DNA from: Paracoccus laeviglucosivorans
GTDB taxonomy: Bacteria; Pseudomonadota; Alphaproteobacteria; Rhodobacterales; Rhodobacteraceae
Assembly: GCF_900182695.1 (NCBI RefSeq)
Contig: NZ_FXTK01000001.1
Location: 186,001 to 250,000 of the forward strand
Length of the DNA: 64,000 bases
Direction: 5' to 3'
The stretch's first letter is position 1. Each line of letters begins with the position of its first letter. The position numbers and the translations under genes were made by a program. Under the pieces are notes generated by a model. That model saw only the letters and a program-made list of their open reading frames with translations, did not search any database and was not told where the DNA came from. Of this stretch, positions 47,111-56,282 are shown piece after piece.

Positions 47111-47455
47111 ATGCGTGTATGGCCCGCCCTGCCGATCTTTGTTCTTCTCGCGACCTATGCCATAGGCGATACGCCGCAGGGATTTGAACTGGCACAAGCG
47201 GACCCAAGGGCCAAATGCGCGTCCTATGGTTTCAAACGCGGTACCGACGGATTTGCCAACTGCCTGATGCAATTGGACCGTCAATCCAGCCGACCTGCGG
47301 AAAGCCATGACGACATCGTCCGCCGCTATCGCAAGCTTAGCCGGGATCGGCAGGGCGATGATCGCTATCCGGTCTGTTCAGCCAGCAACATGAATGCCGA
47401 ACTGGATATCGAGATCGGCAAATGGGTCGGCGACGATTGCCAGCTGGCCCCCTAG
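47111..47455 (+). CDS. Secreted Cys-containing small protein (trio member A)
   Basis: A 114-residue protein with N-terminal signal MRVWPALPIFVLLATYAIGD. After it comes KCASYGFKRGTDGFANCLMQ followed by LDRQ, a module of the form C-x2-Y-G-F-x2-G-T-D-x-F-A-x-C. The C-terminal part has two more cysteines (YPVCSASNMN, GDDCQLAP), so one or two disulfides are likely in the periplasm. The same first module occurs in the third gene of this cluster. First of three co-directional genes after the FadL-like porin terminator. Function unknown. Confidence 0.72.
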   Translation: MRVWPALPIFVLLATYAIGDTPQGFELAQADPRAKCASYGFKRGTDGFANCLMQLDRQSSRPAESHDDIVRRYRKLSRDRQGDDRYPVCSASNMNAELDIEIGKWVGDDCQLAP

Positions 47456-47521
47456 CCCGCACGACCCTGGGCGCGGCTGCGGCCAGGCACGACGCATCGA
47501 AATCCCTTTCAGGAGAAGACC

Positions 47522-48058
47522 ATGCAGCGGCTTATCCTTGCCTTCGCCATGGCCACCGGAGGCGGCCTGATCGCCGTTCCGGCTTGGGCCGAAACCACGA
47601 TCGAATGCAAATCCCGCAACTATCAGTATGACGAATGCTGGGCCGGTCCGGTCAAGCGGCCACAGTTGATCCACCAGATTTCCAGCAGCTCGTGCATCCT
47701 GAACAAGACATGGGGCTTCAACCCCGCCAGCAATTACATCTGGGTCGCCCAGGGATGCGAAGGCGTGTTCGCCGACGCGGGCGGCTATCACCATGGCCGT
47801 GGCGGTCATGTCGATGCAAATGCGCGCGCCTATGATGAGCGCGGCCACGATGTCGGCGCAGCGGTCGGCGGTGCGATCCTTGGCGCGCTGATCGAAGGTG
47901 CGGCCGAGCATCACCACCACAAGCACCACCATTCGAATGCGATCGACACCACGCCGCAATTCGACAAGGACGGAAATCCCAATTTCGACACGCACGGGAA
48001 TTACCAAGGCTGCCACGGCATGGGCTGTCTGGTCGATAATCCCGACGCAGGAAACTGA
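47522..48058 (+). CDS. Secreted DUF3011-like protein with glycine-zipper and His-rich segment (trio member B)
   Basis: A 178-residue secreted protein. Signal peptide MQRLILAFAMATGGGLIAVPAWA. A DUF3011-like domain follows (about 25-90: TIECKSRNYQYDECWAG, SSSCILNKTWGF, YIWVAQGCEGVF), with cysteines probably paired. Then a glycine-zipper helix DVGAAVGGAILGALIEGAAE, a histidine cluster HHHHKHHH, and a C-terminal module starting PQFDKDGNPNFDTHGN and ending CHGMGCLVDNPDA. That terminal module recurs nearly unchanged in the third gene. AGGAGA precedes the ATG. Metal binding is suggested by the histidines but is inference. Confidence 0.78.
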   Translation: MQRLILAFAMATGGGLIAVPAWAETTIECKSRNYQYDECWAGPVKRPQLIHQISSSSCILNKTWGFNPASNYIWVAQGCEGVFADAGGYHHGRGGHVDANARAYDERGHDVGAAVGGAILGALIEGAAEHHHHKHHHSNAIDTTPQFDKDGNPNFDTHGNYQGCHGMGCLVDNPDAGN

Positions 48059-48117
48059 AGCCTGCCCCAAGCTTGCGCGGGGTTAAACCGATCTTTTTGC
48101 TGCAAAAGGAAGATGGA

Positions 48118-48477
48118 ATGCGTGTCCTGAATATCATCCCGCTGACAGTTTGCCTGACACTGCTTGCTGGTTGCGAAGCCATGGAGGAGATCGAACAGAT
48201 CAACCGCGACAGCGACCGCGCGACCTGTTCGGGCTATGGCTTTACCGAAGGCACCGACGCCTTTGCGACCTGCATGATGCGTCTGGACCGCGAACGCGAA
48301 CGCTCGCTGTCCCAAGACAACGACCCGCCGCGCCGCCCGCATGGCGACCGCGACAATGGCGGCATGATCGACCCGCGCCCGCAATTCGACAAGAACGGCA
48401 ACCCCAATTTCGATACGGAAGGAAACTGGATCGGGTGCCATGGCATCGGCTGCATGGTGGACAATCCCGACGCCTAA
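48118..48477 (+). CDS. Small lipoprotein (trio member C)
   Basis: A 119-residue lipoprotein with lipobox in MRVLNIIPLTVCLTLLAGC (Cys19). After a charged linker comes CSGYGFTEGTDAFATCMMRL, the module of member A. An acidic and proline-rich spacer follows, then PQFDKNGNPNFDTEGNWIG and CHGIGCMVDNPDA, the C-terminal module of member B. It thus combines parts of its two neighbours. GGAAGATGGA lies before the ATG. Probably anchored to the outer membrane; no known function. Confidence 0.78.
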   Translation: MRVLNIIPLTVCLTLLAGCEAMEEIEQINRDSDRATCSGYGFTEGTDAFATCMMRLDRERERSLSQDNDPPRRPHGDRDNGGMIDPRPQFDKNGNPNFDTEGNWIGCHGIGCMVDNPDA

Positions 48478-48490
48478 CTGTGGTTTAGGC

Positions 48491-48522
48491 CAAGCCGCTT
48501 TCCTGAATAGAATTGCGGCTTG
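48491..48522 (+). terminator. Putative terminator stem after the small-protein trio
   Basis: Perfect eight-base arms CAAGCCGC and GCGGCTTG with a 16-base loop, 14 bases after the stop of trio member C. No T tract. Confidence 0.4.
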
Positions 48523-48641
48523 TCGCCCCGTCCGTTGGTCGCCGGGAGAGCGGTCAAGGACGCGCGGCAAACCGGCCGATCCGGTCGCACACAAAGCATA
48601 CGGCACGAGGAAAAGCACTGTGAGACAGCCCCGCAGTGTCC

Positions 48642-50045
48642 TTAGCTGCCCGGCAGTGCCTTGACCAATTGCATGAAATGCTCGCCGCGTTTTTCGAAAT
48701 TCGGATATTGGTCGAAACTGGCCGCGGCAGGGGCAAGCAGCACGGTTTCGCCCGACTGCGCCTCGGCGGCGGCGCGAGCGACGGCTTCGTCCATCGTCTC
48801 AAGGATCTCATGCGGGGTCGCCCCGACCTGCAGGGCGAAATCGCGGGCGGAATGGCCGATGAAATAAGCCTTGACCACCTGCCCAAGGAACGGGGTCAGC
48901 GCTTCGATCCCGCCATCCTTACCCATGCCGCCCGCAATCCAGCGGATGCTTTTGAACGCGGTCAGGGCCTTGGCGGCAGCGTCCGTATTCGTGGCCTTGC
49001 TGTCATTGACCCAACGCACGCCACCGATTTCGGCCACGGTCTGGCTGCGATGCGGCAGGCCAGTGAAGCTGTGGAACGCCCGCTCGATCTCGCGCGGGGC
49101 CAGACCCAGCGCACGGGTCGCCGCATAGGCGGCACAGGCGTTCTGGTGGTTGTGTTCGCCCGGCAGGCCCGTCACCTCGCGCAGGTCGATCGAGGCGACC
49201 TGACGGCCTTTGCGATATTCCGACAAGAACCCCTTGCGGGCAAAGACCGACCAGCCCGGCCCCTCAAGCTTCTGCCCGGAGGAGATGCGGATCACCCGGT
49301 CATCCGCCGGCCCCATGGCAAGCTGGCCCGCCAGATAGCGGCCCTCGACCTCATCGACACCGATCACGGCGCGATCCGGCCCGCCTTCGGCAAACAGCCG
49401 ACGCTTGGCCGCGAAATATCCGCCGGGGCCGCCATGGCGGTCCAGATGGTCGGGCGACAGGTTGGTGAAGACCGCGATGTCAGGCGTCAGCGACCGCGCC
49501 AGATCGGTTTGATAGCTGGAGAGTTCGAGCACCACGACCTCGCCGTCATGGGCGGGGTCCAGCGACAGGACGCCCGTGCCGATATTGCCACCAAGCTGGG
49601 TGGGGCGACCGGCTTCCTTCAGGATGTGATGGATCAACGCGGTCGTGGTCGACTTGCCGTTCGAGCCGGTGATGGCAATGACGCGCGGCATCGTGTCGAA
49701 TTCGTCCCAGTCCCGTGTGGCGAAGCTGCGAAAGAACAGGCCGATGTCGTTGTCCACCGGCACGCCCAGCTCATACGCTTTGGCAATGACCGGATGCGGT
49801 TTGGGGTAAAGATGCGGAATGCCGGGGCTGGTGATCAGCGCAGCGATGCCGTCCCAGTTCTGGTCCCGCGTCAGATCCAGCACACGCATCCCGTCCGCTT
49901 CGGCCTGCATGCGGGTATCGACGCCATCATCCCAGACGACGACTTTGGCCCCGCCAGCAGCCAATGCGGCAGCGGTTGCCCGCCCCGAACGACCAAGGCC
50001 AAGAACAGCGATGGTCTGGTTTTCGACGCCTTGGACGGGGATCAT
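48642..50045 (-). CDS. murD: UDP-N-acetylmuramoyl-L-alanine--D-glutamate ligase
   Basis: A 467-residue Mur ligase adding D-Glu to UDP-MurNAc-L-Ala. N-terminal Rossmann-like region [22 protein letters not shown] loop [32 protein letters not shown] and [17 protein letters not shown] with [15 protein letters not shown]. Complete. Last gene of the cluster as seen here; separated from mraY by an 87-bp gap containing a repeat-type hairpin. The genes that often follow (ftsW, murG, murC) are absent. Confidence 0.96.
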   Translation of the reverse strand: MIPVQGVENQTIAVLGLGRSGRATAAALAAGGAKVVVWDDGVDTRMQAEADGMRVLDLTRDQNWDGIAALITSPGIPHLYPKPHPVIAKAYELGVPVDNDIGLFFRSFATRDWDEFDTMPRVIAITGSNGKSTTTALIHHILKEAGRPTQLGGNIGTGVLSLDPAHDGEVVVLELSSYQTDLARSLTPDIAVFTNLSPDHLDRHGGPGGYFAAKRRLFAEGGPDRAVIGVDEVEGRYLAGQLAMGPADDRVIRISSGQKLEGPGWSVFARKGFLSEYRKGRQVASIDLREVTGLPGEHNHQNACAAYAATRALGLAPREIERAFHSFTGLPHRSQTVAEIGGVRWVNDSKATNTDAAAKALTAFKSIRWIAGGMGKDGGIEALTPFLGQVVKAYFIGHSARDFALQVGATPHEILETMDEAVARAAAEAQSGETVLLAPAAASFDQYPNFEKRGEHFMQLVKALPGS

Positions 50046-50067
50046 GGGCTTGTCCTTTGCTGCAAGG

Positions 50068-50123
50068 CCGGGGGGCGCTTCGCCCCCCGGACCCCCCGAG
50101 GGTATTTGGAGAACAGAGAAGTT
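50068..50123. repeat. Intergenic GC hairpin plus conserved tail between mraY and murD
   Basis: Perfect 10-base arms CCGGGGGGCG and CGCCCCCCGG around CTT, followed by ACCCCCCGAGGGTATTTGGA and GAACAGAGAA. I recall elements of this form (GGACCCCC-GAGG-TATTT-GGA-GA) as common between genes in Rhodobacterales, so this is probably a dispersed repeat. Confidence 0.5.
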
Positions 50124-50132
50124 TCGAGGGTT

Positions 50133-51215
50133 TTAGCGCAGCTTCAGCGTGGCAAGGCCGATCAGCGCAAGGATCAGCGCGATGATCCAGAACCGGATGA
50201 CGATCTGCGGCTCGGCCCAGCCTTTCTTTTCGAAATGATGGTGGATCGGGGCCATCAGGAACACCCGCTTGCCGGTGCGTTTGAAGTAGAGGACCTGAAT
50301 GATGACGCTGAGCGCCTCGACCACGAAAAGGCCGCCGACGATGGCCAGAACGATTTCATGCTTGGTGACGACGGCGATGGCGCCAAGCGCACCGCCAAGT
50401 GCCAGAGAACCGGTATCGCCCATGAAGACGGCGGCGGGCGGGGCGTTATACCACAGAAAGCCCAAGCCTCCGCCGATCAGCGCGGCGACGAAAACCGCGA
50501 GTTCGCCGGTGCCCGGCACGAAATGCACGCCGAGGTAATTCGCGAAATTCGCGTTGCCGACCATATAGGCGATGACGGCAAAGGTCGCCGCGGCGATCAT
50601 CACCGGCATGATCGCCAGACCGTCCAGACCGTCGGTCAGGTTCACCGCATTGGCCGCGCCCAGGATCACGATGATCGCGAAGGGCACGAACAGGAAGCCG
50701 AGATTGATCAGCGCGTTCTTGAAGAAAGGCAGCGCAAGCTGGCCGCTGAGCGCATCGGGGTGCAGCCATGCGGCGGCGGCACCGGCGCTGGCCGCGATGA
50801 CCAGACCGATGGCCAGCCGCACCTTGCCCGACAGACCTGCATGGTGTTGCTTGGTCACCTTGGCATAGTCATCGGCGAAACCGATCAGCGCAAAGCCCAG
50901 CGTCACCAGCAGCACGATCCACACATAGCCGTTATCCAGCCGTGCCCAAAGCAGCGTGCCGACCAGCAGCGCGGCAAGGATCAGCAGCCCCCCCATCGTC
51001 GGCGTTCCCGCCTTGGAAAAGTGGTTCTGCGGGCCGTCATCGCGGATCGGCTGGCCCTTTTTCTGCTTGCGGCGCAAAAGGTCGATCAGCGGGCGACCGA
51101 ACAGGAAGCCAAAGATCAGCGCGGTAAAGAACGCGCCACCTGCGCGGAAAGTGATATACCTGAAAAGGTTGAAAAAATCCCCTCCGTCCGAGAGGGAGGC
51201 CAGCCAATACAGCAT
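50133..51215 (-). CDS. mraY: Phospho-N-acetylmuramoyl-pentapeptide-transferase
   Basis: A 360-residue polytopic membrane enzyme making lipid I from UDP-MurNAc-pentapeptide and undecaprenyl phosphate. Signatures: [20 protein letters not shown], the Mg-binding [31 protein letters not shown] and [20 protein letters not shown]. Ten helices expected. Its start abuts the murF stop. Complete. Confidence 0.97.
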   Translation of the reverse strand: MLYWLASLSDGGDFFNLFRYITFRAGGAFFTALIFGFLFGRPLIDLLRRKQKKGQPIRDDGPQNHFSKAGTPTMGGLLILAALLVGTLLWARLDNGYVWIVLLVTLGFALIGFADDYAKVTKQHHAGLSGKVRLAIGLVIAASAGAAAAWLHPDALSGQLALPFFKNALINLGFLFVPFAIIVILGAANAVNLTDGLDGLAIMPVMIAAATFAVIAYMVGNANFANYLGVHFVPGTGELAVFVAALIGGGLGFLWYNAPPAAVFMGDTGSLALGGALGAIAVVTKHEIVLAIVGGLFVVEALSVIIQVLYFKRTGKRVFLMAPIHHHFEKKGWAEPQIVIRFWIIALILALIGLATLKLR

Positions 51216-52601
51216 TTACGAAGTCCTTTCGCCAGGCGGCGTTGCTTGCCGCGTCCGCCGCAAGGCGTCAACCACCGTCGAAACCTTCGACGACTTGGAA
51301 CCCTTAACAAGCACGATATCGCCCATGGCCACCAATTCGCCGATGCGTGCGGCAAGCTCGGCGGCGTTTTCGGCATGAATGCCGCGACGCGCGGGCGGAA
51401 GCGCGTCGTGCAGCGCCCGCATACGCGAGCCTGCGGTATGGATCAGATCTACCGATGCCATGGCCGGATCGTCGGCCATGCCGGAATGCATGGCGATTTC
51501 GTCGGGCCCCAGCTCCAGCATGTCGCCAAGGATCGCGACACGGCGCCCGCCGGTCAGGCGGGCCAGCGTCGCAAGCCCTGCGGAAAGCGAGGTGGGGTTG
51601 GAGTTATAGGCGTCGTCGATCAGGCGGATACCGCCCAGATCCTCGACCGCGCCGCGACCCAAGGGGGGGTGCCAGTCGGACAGCGCGCGGCCTGCGGCGA
51701 CAACATCCGCTCCGGCAGCTGACAGGGCGGCCAGCACGCCGACCGCGTTCATCACGAAATGCGTGCCTGCGCTGGCGAGGGTGAAGTCCACCGTTTCGCC
51801 CAGCACGCGGGCGCGGACCTGCGTAATGCCATCCTGCGTGTCAGCTTTGACGGGTTTCGCCATACCATGCGCGCCGAAACCGATGACGATGGCGCCTGCC
51901 TCATCGGCGCAATCGCGCAAAATCTGCGTGACGGGCAGGTCTTCGGGAAGGATGGCGGTGCCGGGCTGCATCAGGGCGCGAAAGATCGCGCCCTTTTCAC
52001 GGGCGATGCCTTCGATGGCGCCGAATGCCTCAAGGTGCGCGGCGGCGACGGTGGTGATCATCGCGACATGCGGGCGGGCCATGCGGGCCAGCGGCTCGAT
52101 TTCGCCGGGGTGGTTCATGCCGATCTCGATGATGGCGAAATCGGTATCAGCGGGCATCCGCGCCAGGGTCAGCGGCACGCCCCAATGGTTGTTGTAGCTG
52201 GCTTCGGCGGCGTGGATGTTCCCCTGCCCGGTCAAAGCGATGCGCGCCATTTCCTTGGTCGAGGTCTTGCCGACCGAGCCTGTGATCCCGATGACGCGGC
52301 CCTGCATCCGTGCCCGGCCCGCGCGGCCCAACGCCTCAAGGGCTGCCAGCACGTCCCCCGCGACCAGAAGCGGCGCATCGGGGTCGACGCCTTCGGGGAT
52401 GCGGCTGACCAGCGCGGCGGCGGCACCTTTCTCCAGCGCCGTGGCGACGAAATCATGCCCGTCCCGTGCAGCTTGCAACGCGACGAACAGGTCGCCCGGC
52501 TGGATCGTGCGGGTGTCGATGGAAACGCCGGTGATCGCGAAGTCGCGGGTGGCCTGCCCGCCCGTGGCGGCAGCAGCGTCAGCAGAAGTCCAGAGTGTCA
52601 T
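51216..52601 (-). CDS. murF: UDP-MurNAc-tripeptide--D-alanyl-D-alanine ligase
   Basis: A 461-residue Mur ligase completing the pentapeptide. N-terminal domain with ITGVSIDTRTIQPGDLFVAL, ATP loop GITGSVGKTSTKEMARIAL, YNNHWGVPLTLARMPADTD, and C-terminal DAYNSNPTSLSAGLATLARL plus ILGDMLELG. Starts within the murE stop (ATGA). Confidence 0.96.
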   Translation of the reverse strand: MTLWTSADAAAATGGQATRDFAITGVSIDTRTIQPGDLFVALQAARDGHDFVATALEKGAAAALVSRIPEGVDPDAPLLVAGDVLAALEALGRAGRARMQGRVIGITGSVGKTSTKEMARIALTGQGNIHAAEASYNNHWGVPLTLARMPADTDFAIIEIGMNHPGEIEPLARMARPHVAMITTVAAAHLEAFGAIEGIAREKGAIFRALMQPGTAILPEDLPVTQILRDCADEAGAIVIGFGAHGMAKPVKADTQDGITQVRARVLGETVDFTLASAGTHFVMNAVGVLAALSAAGADVVAAGRALSDWHPPLGRGAVEDLGGIRLIDDAYNSNPTSLSAGLATLARLTGGRRVAILGDMLELGPDEIAMHSGMADDPAMASVDLIHTAGSRMRALHDALPPARRGIHAENAAELAARIGELVAMGDIVLVKGSKSSKVSTVVDALRRTRQATPPGERTS

Positions 52602-54082
52602 ATCCTGCCATCCAGCGCAGCAACGGCGACCGAGGCCTGCTCGGCATCGTCAAAGGGGTATACGTCATTACCGATGATCTGCCCGGTTTCGTGCCCCTTG
52701 CCCGCGATCAGCAGCGCATCGCCGGGTTGCAGTGCATCGACACCGCGCAGGATCGCCTCGGCCCGGTCGCCGATTTCGATGGCATCGGGACCGGCCCCGG
52801 CCATGACCTCGGCGCGGATCGCGGCGGGGTCTTCGCTGCGGGGGTTGTCGTCGGTGACAAAGACCAGATCGGCATATTGGCGCGCCGCCTCGCCCATCAG
52901 GGGACGTTTCAGGCGGTCGCGGTCCCCGCCCGCGCCGAAGACGACGACGATGCGGCCCATGACATGCGGGCGCAGCGATTGCAGCGCAGATGCCAGCGCA
53001 CCGGGCTTGTGGCTGTAATCGACAAAGACCGCCGCGCCGTTTTCGCGCACGGCAGCCAGTTCCATCCGGCCCCGCACGGTGGTCAGGCCGGGCAGCGTTT
53101 CGATGACGCGGGCAGGTTCGTCGCCCGCGGCAATCGCCAACCCAGCAGCCGCCAGCACGTTTTCGACCTGAAAGCCGCCGATCAGCGCAAGACGCACCAG
53201 ATGCGCCTGCCCCTGATAGCTGAAGCGCAGATCCTGCCCGGTCGAATCGTAGCGTTGGCCCAGAATGCGCAGGTCCGCGCCTTCGGCCTTGCCGATGGTG
53301 GTCAGCAGCAGGCCGCGTTCGCGGGCGATCTGCGCCATCTGCACGCCACGCGGATCGTCGATATTGATGACCGCAACCGTGCCTTCGTCAAGGATGTGAT
53401 TGAAAAGCAAGGCCTTGGCGGCAAAATACTCGTCAAAGTCCTTGTGGTAATCGAGGTGATCCTGGCTGAAATTGGTGAAAGCCCCCGCCTTCAGCCGCAC
53501 GCCGTCCAGGCGGCGCTGGTCCAGACCGTGGCTGGACGCCTCCATCACGGCATGGGTGACGCCTGCGGCGACGGCTTCGGACAGCACGCGATGCAGGGTC
53601 AGGGGATCAGGCGTGGTATGGGCCAGCTTGGCCTGATAATCGCCCTGCACGCCCATCGTGCCAAGGCTGATCGCCTTGTGTCCCAAGGCCTGCCAGATCT
53701 GCCGCGTGAAAGTCGCGACCGAGGTCTTGCCCGAGGTGCCGGTGACGCCGACCATGGTTTCCGGCTGCGCCTCGAACCATAGCGCCGCCGCACCCGCCAA
53801 AGCGGCGTGGGGGTCTTCGGCAACGACCAGCGTGGCATCCGACCCGGCCAGCACCGAGGCTGCGATCTCAGCGCCCTTGCGGTCGGTCAGGATCGCCGCA
53901 GCCCCCTGACGCAGCGCATATTGGATGAATTCGCCGCCATGCGTGACTGAACCCGGCAATGCTGCAAACAGGTGGCCGTCGCGGACCTGCCGCGAATCGA
54001 CCGAAATCCCCGTCACCTCGGGGTCGCGCCCCTTGTCCCCCCGAAGCCCCAGAAGGGACAGCCGCATCGCCCTGTCAGTCAC
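52598..54082 (-). CDS. murE: UDP-MurNAc-L-Ala-D-Glu--meso-diaminopimelate ligase
   Basis: A 494-residue Mur ligase. VTGISVDSRQVRDGHLFAAL, ATP loop VGVTGTSGKTSVATFTRQIW, HAVMEASSHGLDQRRL and, near the end, VFVTDDNPRSEDP; the DNPR tetrad indicates meso-DAP specificity. GTG at 54082 has a G-rich ribosome site; an in-frame ATG five codons later (54067) is an alternative. Stop overlaps the murF start. Confidence 0.96.
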   Translation of the reverse strand: MTDRAMRLSLLGLRGDKGRDPEVTGISVDSRQVRDGHLFAALPGSVTHGGEFIQYALRQGAAAILTDRKGAEIAASVLAGSDATLVVAEDPHAALAGAAALWFEAQPETMVGVTGTSGKTSVATFTRQIWQALGHKAISLGTMGVQGDYQAKLAHTTPDPLTLHRVLSEAVAAGVTHAVMEASSHGLDQRRLDGVRLKAGAFTNFSQDHLDYHKDFDEYFAAKALLFNHILDEGTVAVINIDDPRGVQMAQIARERGLLLTTIGKAEGADLRILGQRYDSTGQDLRFSYQGQAHLVRLALIGGFQVENVLAAAGLAIAAGDEPARVIETLPGLTTVRGRMELAAVRENGAAVFVDYSHKPGALASALQSLRPHVMGRIVVVFGAGGDRDRLKRPLMGEAARQYADLVFVTDDNPRSEDPAAIRAEVMAGAGPDAIEIGDRAEAILRGVDALQPGDALLIAGKGHETGQIIGNDVYPFDDAEQASVAVAALDGRI

Positions 54083-54096
54083 GAAACCCCCGCATC

Positions 54097-55902
54097 TTAG
54101 TTGGAGACGAGCTTTAGCTCATCATCCAAGGGACGTTCAATCATCGGCAAGGGTTTCTCGACCTGCGGGCGCAGGCCCAGCAGCGGTGCGACGCGGCGGA
54201 TCACCTCGGCGGCGACCGGGGCCGAGGTTGCGCCCGCAGTGCGGCTTTCGCCCCCCGCGCCGATGGCCGAAGGTTCGTCCAAGGACAGGACCAGCACATA
54301 TTGCGGATCGCTGGCCGGGAAGGTCGAGGCGAAGGTCGAAACCACCTTGTTGCCGTAATAGCCACCCGTCGGGCGCGGCTTGTCGGCGGTGCCGGTCTTG
54401 CCTGCGACCTCGTAGCCTTCGACATTGGCGCTGCGACCGCTGCCGCGGATCACGACCTGACGCAGCAGCTGCACGGCGGTATGCGCCGCCGAAGGCGACA
54501 GGACCTGTTCGCCCTCGCGCCGGGTGCGGTCATGGATCAGCGTCGGCGTCACACGCTTGCCGCCATTTGCGACGGTCGCATAGGCCGTCGCCAGATGCAG
54601 CGGGCTTGCAGCAAGGCCATGCCCGAATGCCACCGTGGCCGAAGTGACGGCGGGCCAGCGCTTGGGCACCAGCGGCTTGCCGGTCGGGCCCTCGCTCATC
54701 TCGATCGGGGTCGGCTCAAAGAAGCCCAGCTTTTCCAGCAAATCCTTTTGCCGCTCGGGGCCAAGAAGCTGCGCCACGCGCACCGTGCCCACGTTCGACG
54801 ATTTCACGATAATATCCGTCACCGACAGCGTGCCATAGTTGTGGCCACGGAATTCGTTGATCAGATATTTGCCGATCTTCATCGGCGCATTGGCATTGAT
54901 CATCGTGGTGGGGCTGACCAGTTTCAGGTCGATCGCCTGTGCCACCGGGAATATCTTGAAGGTCGAGCCAAGCTCATACTGGCCCTGCACCGCGCGGTTG
55001 AACAGCGGGCTGTCCGAAGGATCGCCCTTCAGCAGTGGGCGCGGGCGGTCGTTCGGATCGAAATCGGGCAGGCTGGCCATGGCGACGATCTCGCCGGTCT
55101 TGACCTCCATCAGGATGCCGGTGGCACCCTTGGCGTTCATGACCTTCATGCCGTTGGCCAGCACTTCCTCCATCGCGGCCTGCGCCGACAGGTCCAGCGA
55201 AAGCGTCAGCGGCGCACCGTCATTGCCGGGATCGCGCAGCCAGCGGTCAAAGGCTTTTTCAACCCCCGCAACCCCGATCACCTCGGCCGAGGCAACGTCC
55301 TCTTTGCCAAAGGTCGAGCCGCCAAGAATGTGGCTGGCGATGCGACCATTGGGATAAAGCCGCATTTCGCGCGGACCGAACAGCAGGCCCGGCTCGCCGA
55401 TGTCATGGACGGCCTGCATCTGTTCGGGCGAAATCTTTTTCTTGATCCAGACAAAGCTGCGCTTGCCCGAGAAATCCTTTTGCAGCCGCTCAAGGCTCAG
55501 GTCCGGGAAGATCGCCGCCAGCTTTTTCGCAGCCCCTTCGGGGTCCACCATCTGGCGGGGATGGGCGTAAAGCGAATGGGTCAGCAGGTTCGTCGCCAGC
55601 ACGCGGCCATGACGGTCGGTGATGTCGGCACGCTGCGAGATGATCGCGGCGCTGCTGGCCATGGCGCTGGGTTCGGTCGGCTGGGCTGCGGCAAGCGTGC
55701 CCATGCGCACACCCACCGCACCAAAGGCCACCACGAAGGCCATCGCCATGATCGTCAGCCGCCCCTGCGCCCGTCCGCGTGCCGCGTCCTGAATGACGGC
55801 ATGGCGCTGAGCAAGGTTCTCGGCCTCGATCACGTCGGGGTTTTCGCCCTTTTCCCTTGCACGCAGAATGCGGGCCAGCGGGCGCAGCGGTGTGCGGATC
55901 AT
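54097..55902 (-). CDS. ftsI: Peptidoglycan transpeptidase FtsI (PBP3)
   Basis: A 601-residue division-specific class B penicillin-binding protein. Cytoplasmic tail, one transmembrane helix (about 50-70: LTIMAMAFVVAFGAVGVRMG), the pedestal domain, then the transpeptidase domain with SxxK in ELGSTFKIFPVAQ, SxN in IVKSSNVGTV and KTG in VAGKTGTADKP. All three penicillin-fold motifs are present. Four-base overlap with ftsL upstream. Confidence 0.96.
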   Translation of the reverse strand: MIRTPLRPLARILRAREKGENPDVIEAENLAQRHAVIQDAARGRAQGRLTIMAMAFVVAFGAVGVRMGTLAAAQPTEPSAMASSAAIISQRADITDRHGRVLATNLLTHSLYAHPRQMVDPEGAAKKLAAIFPDLSLERLQKDFSGKRSFVWIKKKISPEQMQAVHDIGEPGLLFGPREMRLYPNGRIASHILGGSTFGKEDVASAEVIGVAGVEKAFDRWLRDPGNDGAPLTLSLDLSAQAAMEEVLANGMKVMNAKGATGILMEVKTGEIVAMASLPDFDPNDRPRPLLKGDPSDSPLFNRAVQGQYELGSTFKIFPVAQAIDLKLVSPTTMINANAPMKIGKYLINEFRGHNYGTLSVTDIIVKSSNVGTVRVAQLLGPERQKDLLEKLGFFEPTPIEMSEGPTGKPLVPKRWPAVTSATVAFGHGLAASPLHLATAYATVANGGKRVTPTLIHDRTRREGEQVLSPSAAHTAVQLLRQVVIRGSGRSANVEGYEVAGKTGTADKPRPTGGYYGNKVVSTFASTFPASDPQYVLVLSLDEPSAIGAGGESRTAGATSAPVAAEVIRRVAPLLGLRPQVEKPLPMIERPLDDELKLVSN

Positions 55903-56282
55903 GGCATCCTCTCCTGTGGTCTCATGGGCGGGAAACCCGCGGGGCGTTCGATCGGCATCGCGTCGGTGCCGGTTGCGCTGACGACCGGGGCCGCAGGGCG
56001 CGGGAATGCGACCTGCCCCACCTCGACGAATTGGTCCGAGGTGAAGGGCACCAGCTTAAGCTTTTCGAAATTCAGGTTCACCAGCTCGCGCAGGCGGTCG
56101 GGGCGGTTCAGATAGGACCATTCGGCCCGCAAGACGCCCAGATCCTCGCGCAGCGTGCCGATTTCGCGCTGCACATGGGTCATTTCCTGAAGCGCGGCCT
56201 GTGTCGCGTAATTTTCGCGATAGGCCCAAAACGCCATGCCCATGACCGCAAGCGTGGTCAGAAGGTAAAGCACCGAGCGCAT
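55899..56282 (-). CDS. ftsL: Cell division protein FtsL
   Basis: A 127-residue bitopic division protein: N-terminal helix [20 protein letters not shown], then a coiled-coil-like stretch (YATQAALQEMTHVQREIGTL) and EWSYLNRPDRLRELVNLNFE, the conserved FtsL pattern. The C-terminal tail is proline-rich. It scaffolds FtsB/FtsQ and activates FtsWI. Position between rsmH and ftsI with overlaps on both sides confirms the assignment despite low sequence conservation in this family. Confidence 0.9.
   Translation of the reverse strand: MRSVLYLLTTLAVMGMAFWAYRENYATQAALQEMTHVQREIGTLREDLGVLRAEWSYLNRPDRLRELVNLNFEKLKLVPFTSDQFVEVGQVAFPRPAAPVVSATGTDAMPIERPAGFPPMRPQERMP

Noticed and set aside
48636-51722. A 1028-codon open frame on the plus strand opposite murD, mraY and part of murF
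   Set aside because: It runs antisense through three complete cell-wall genes and their boundaries and has no recognisable domain.
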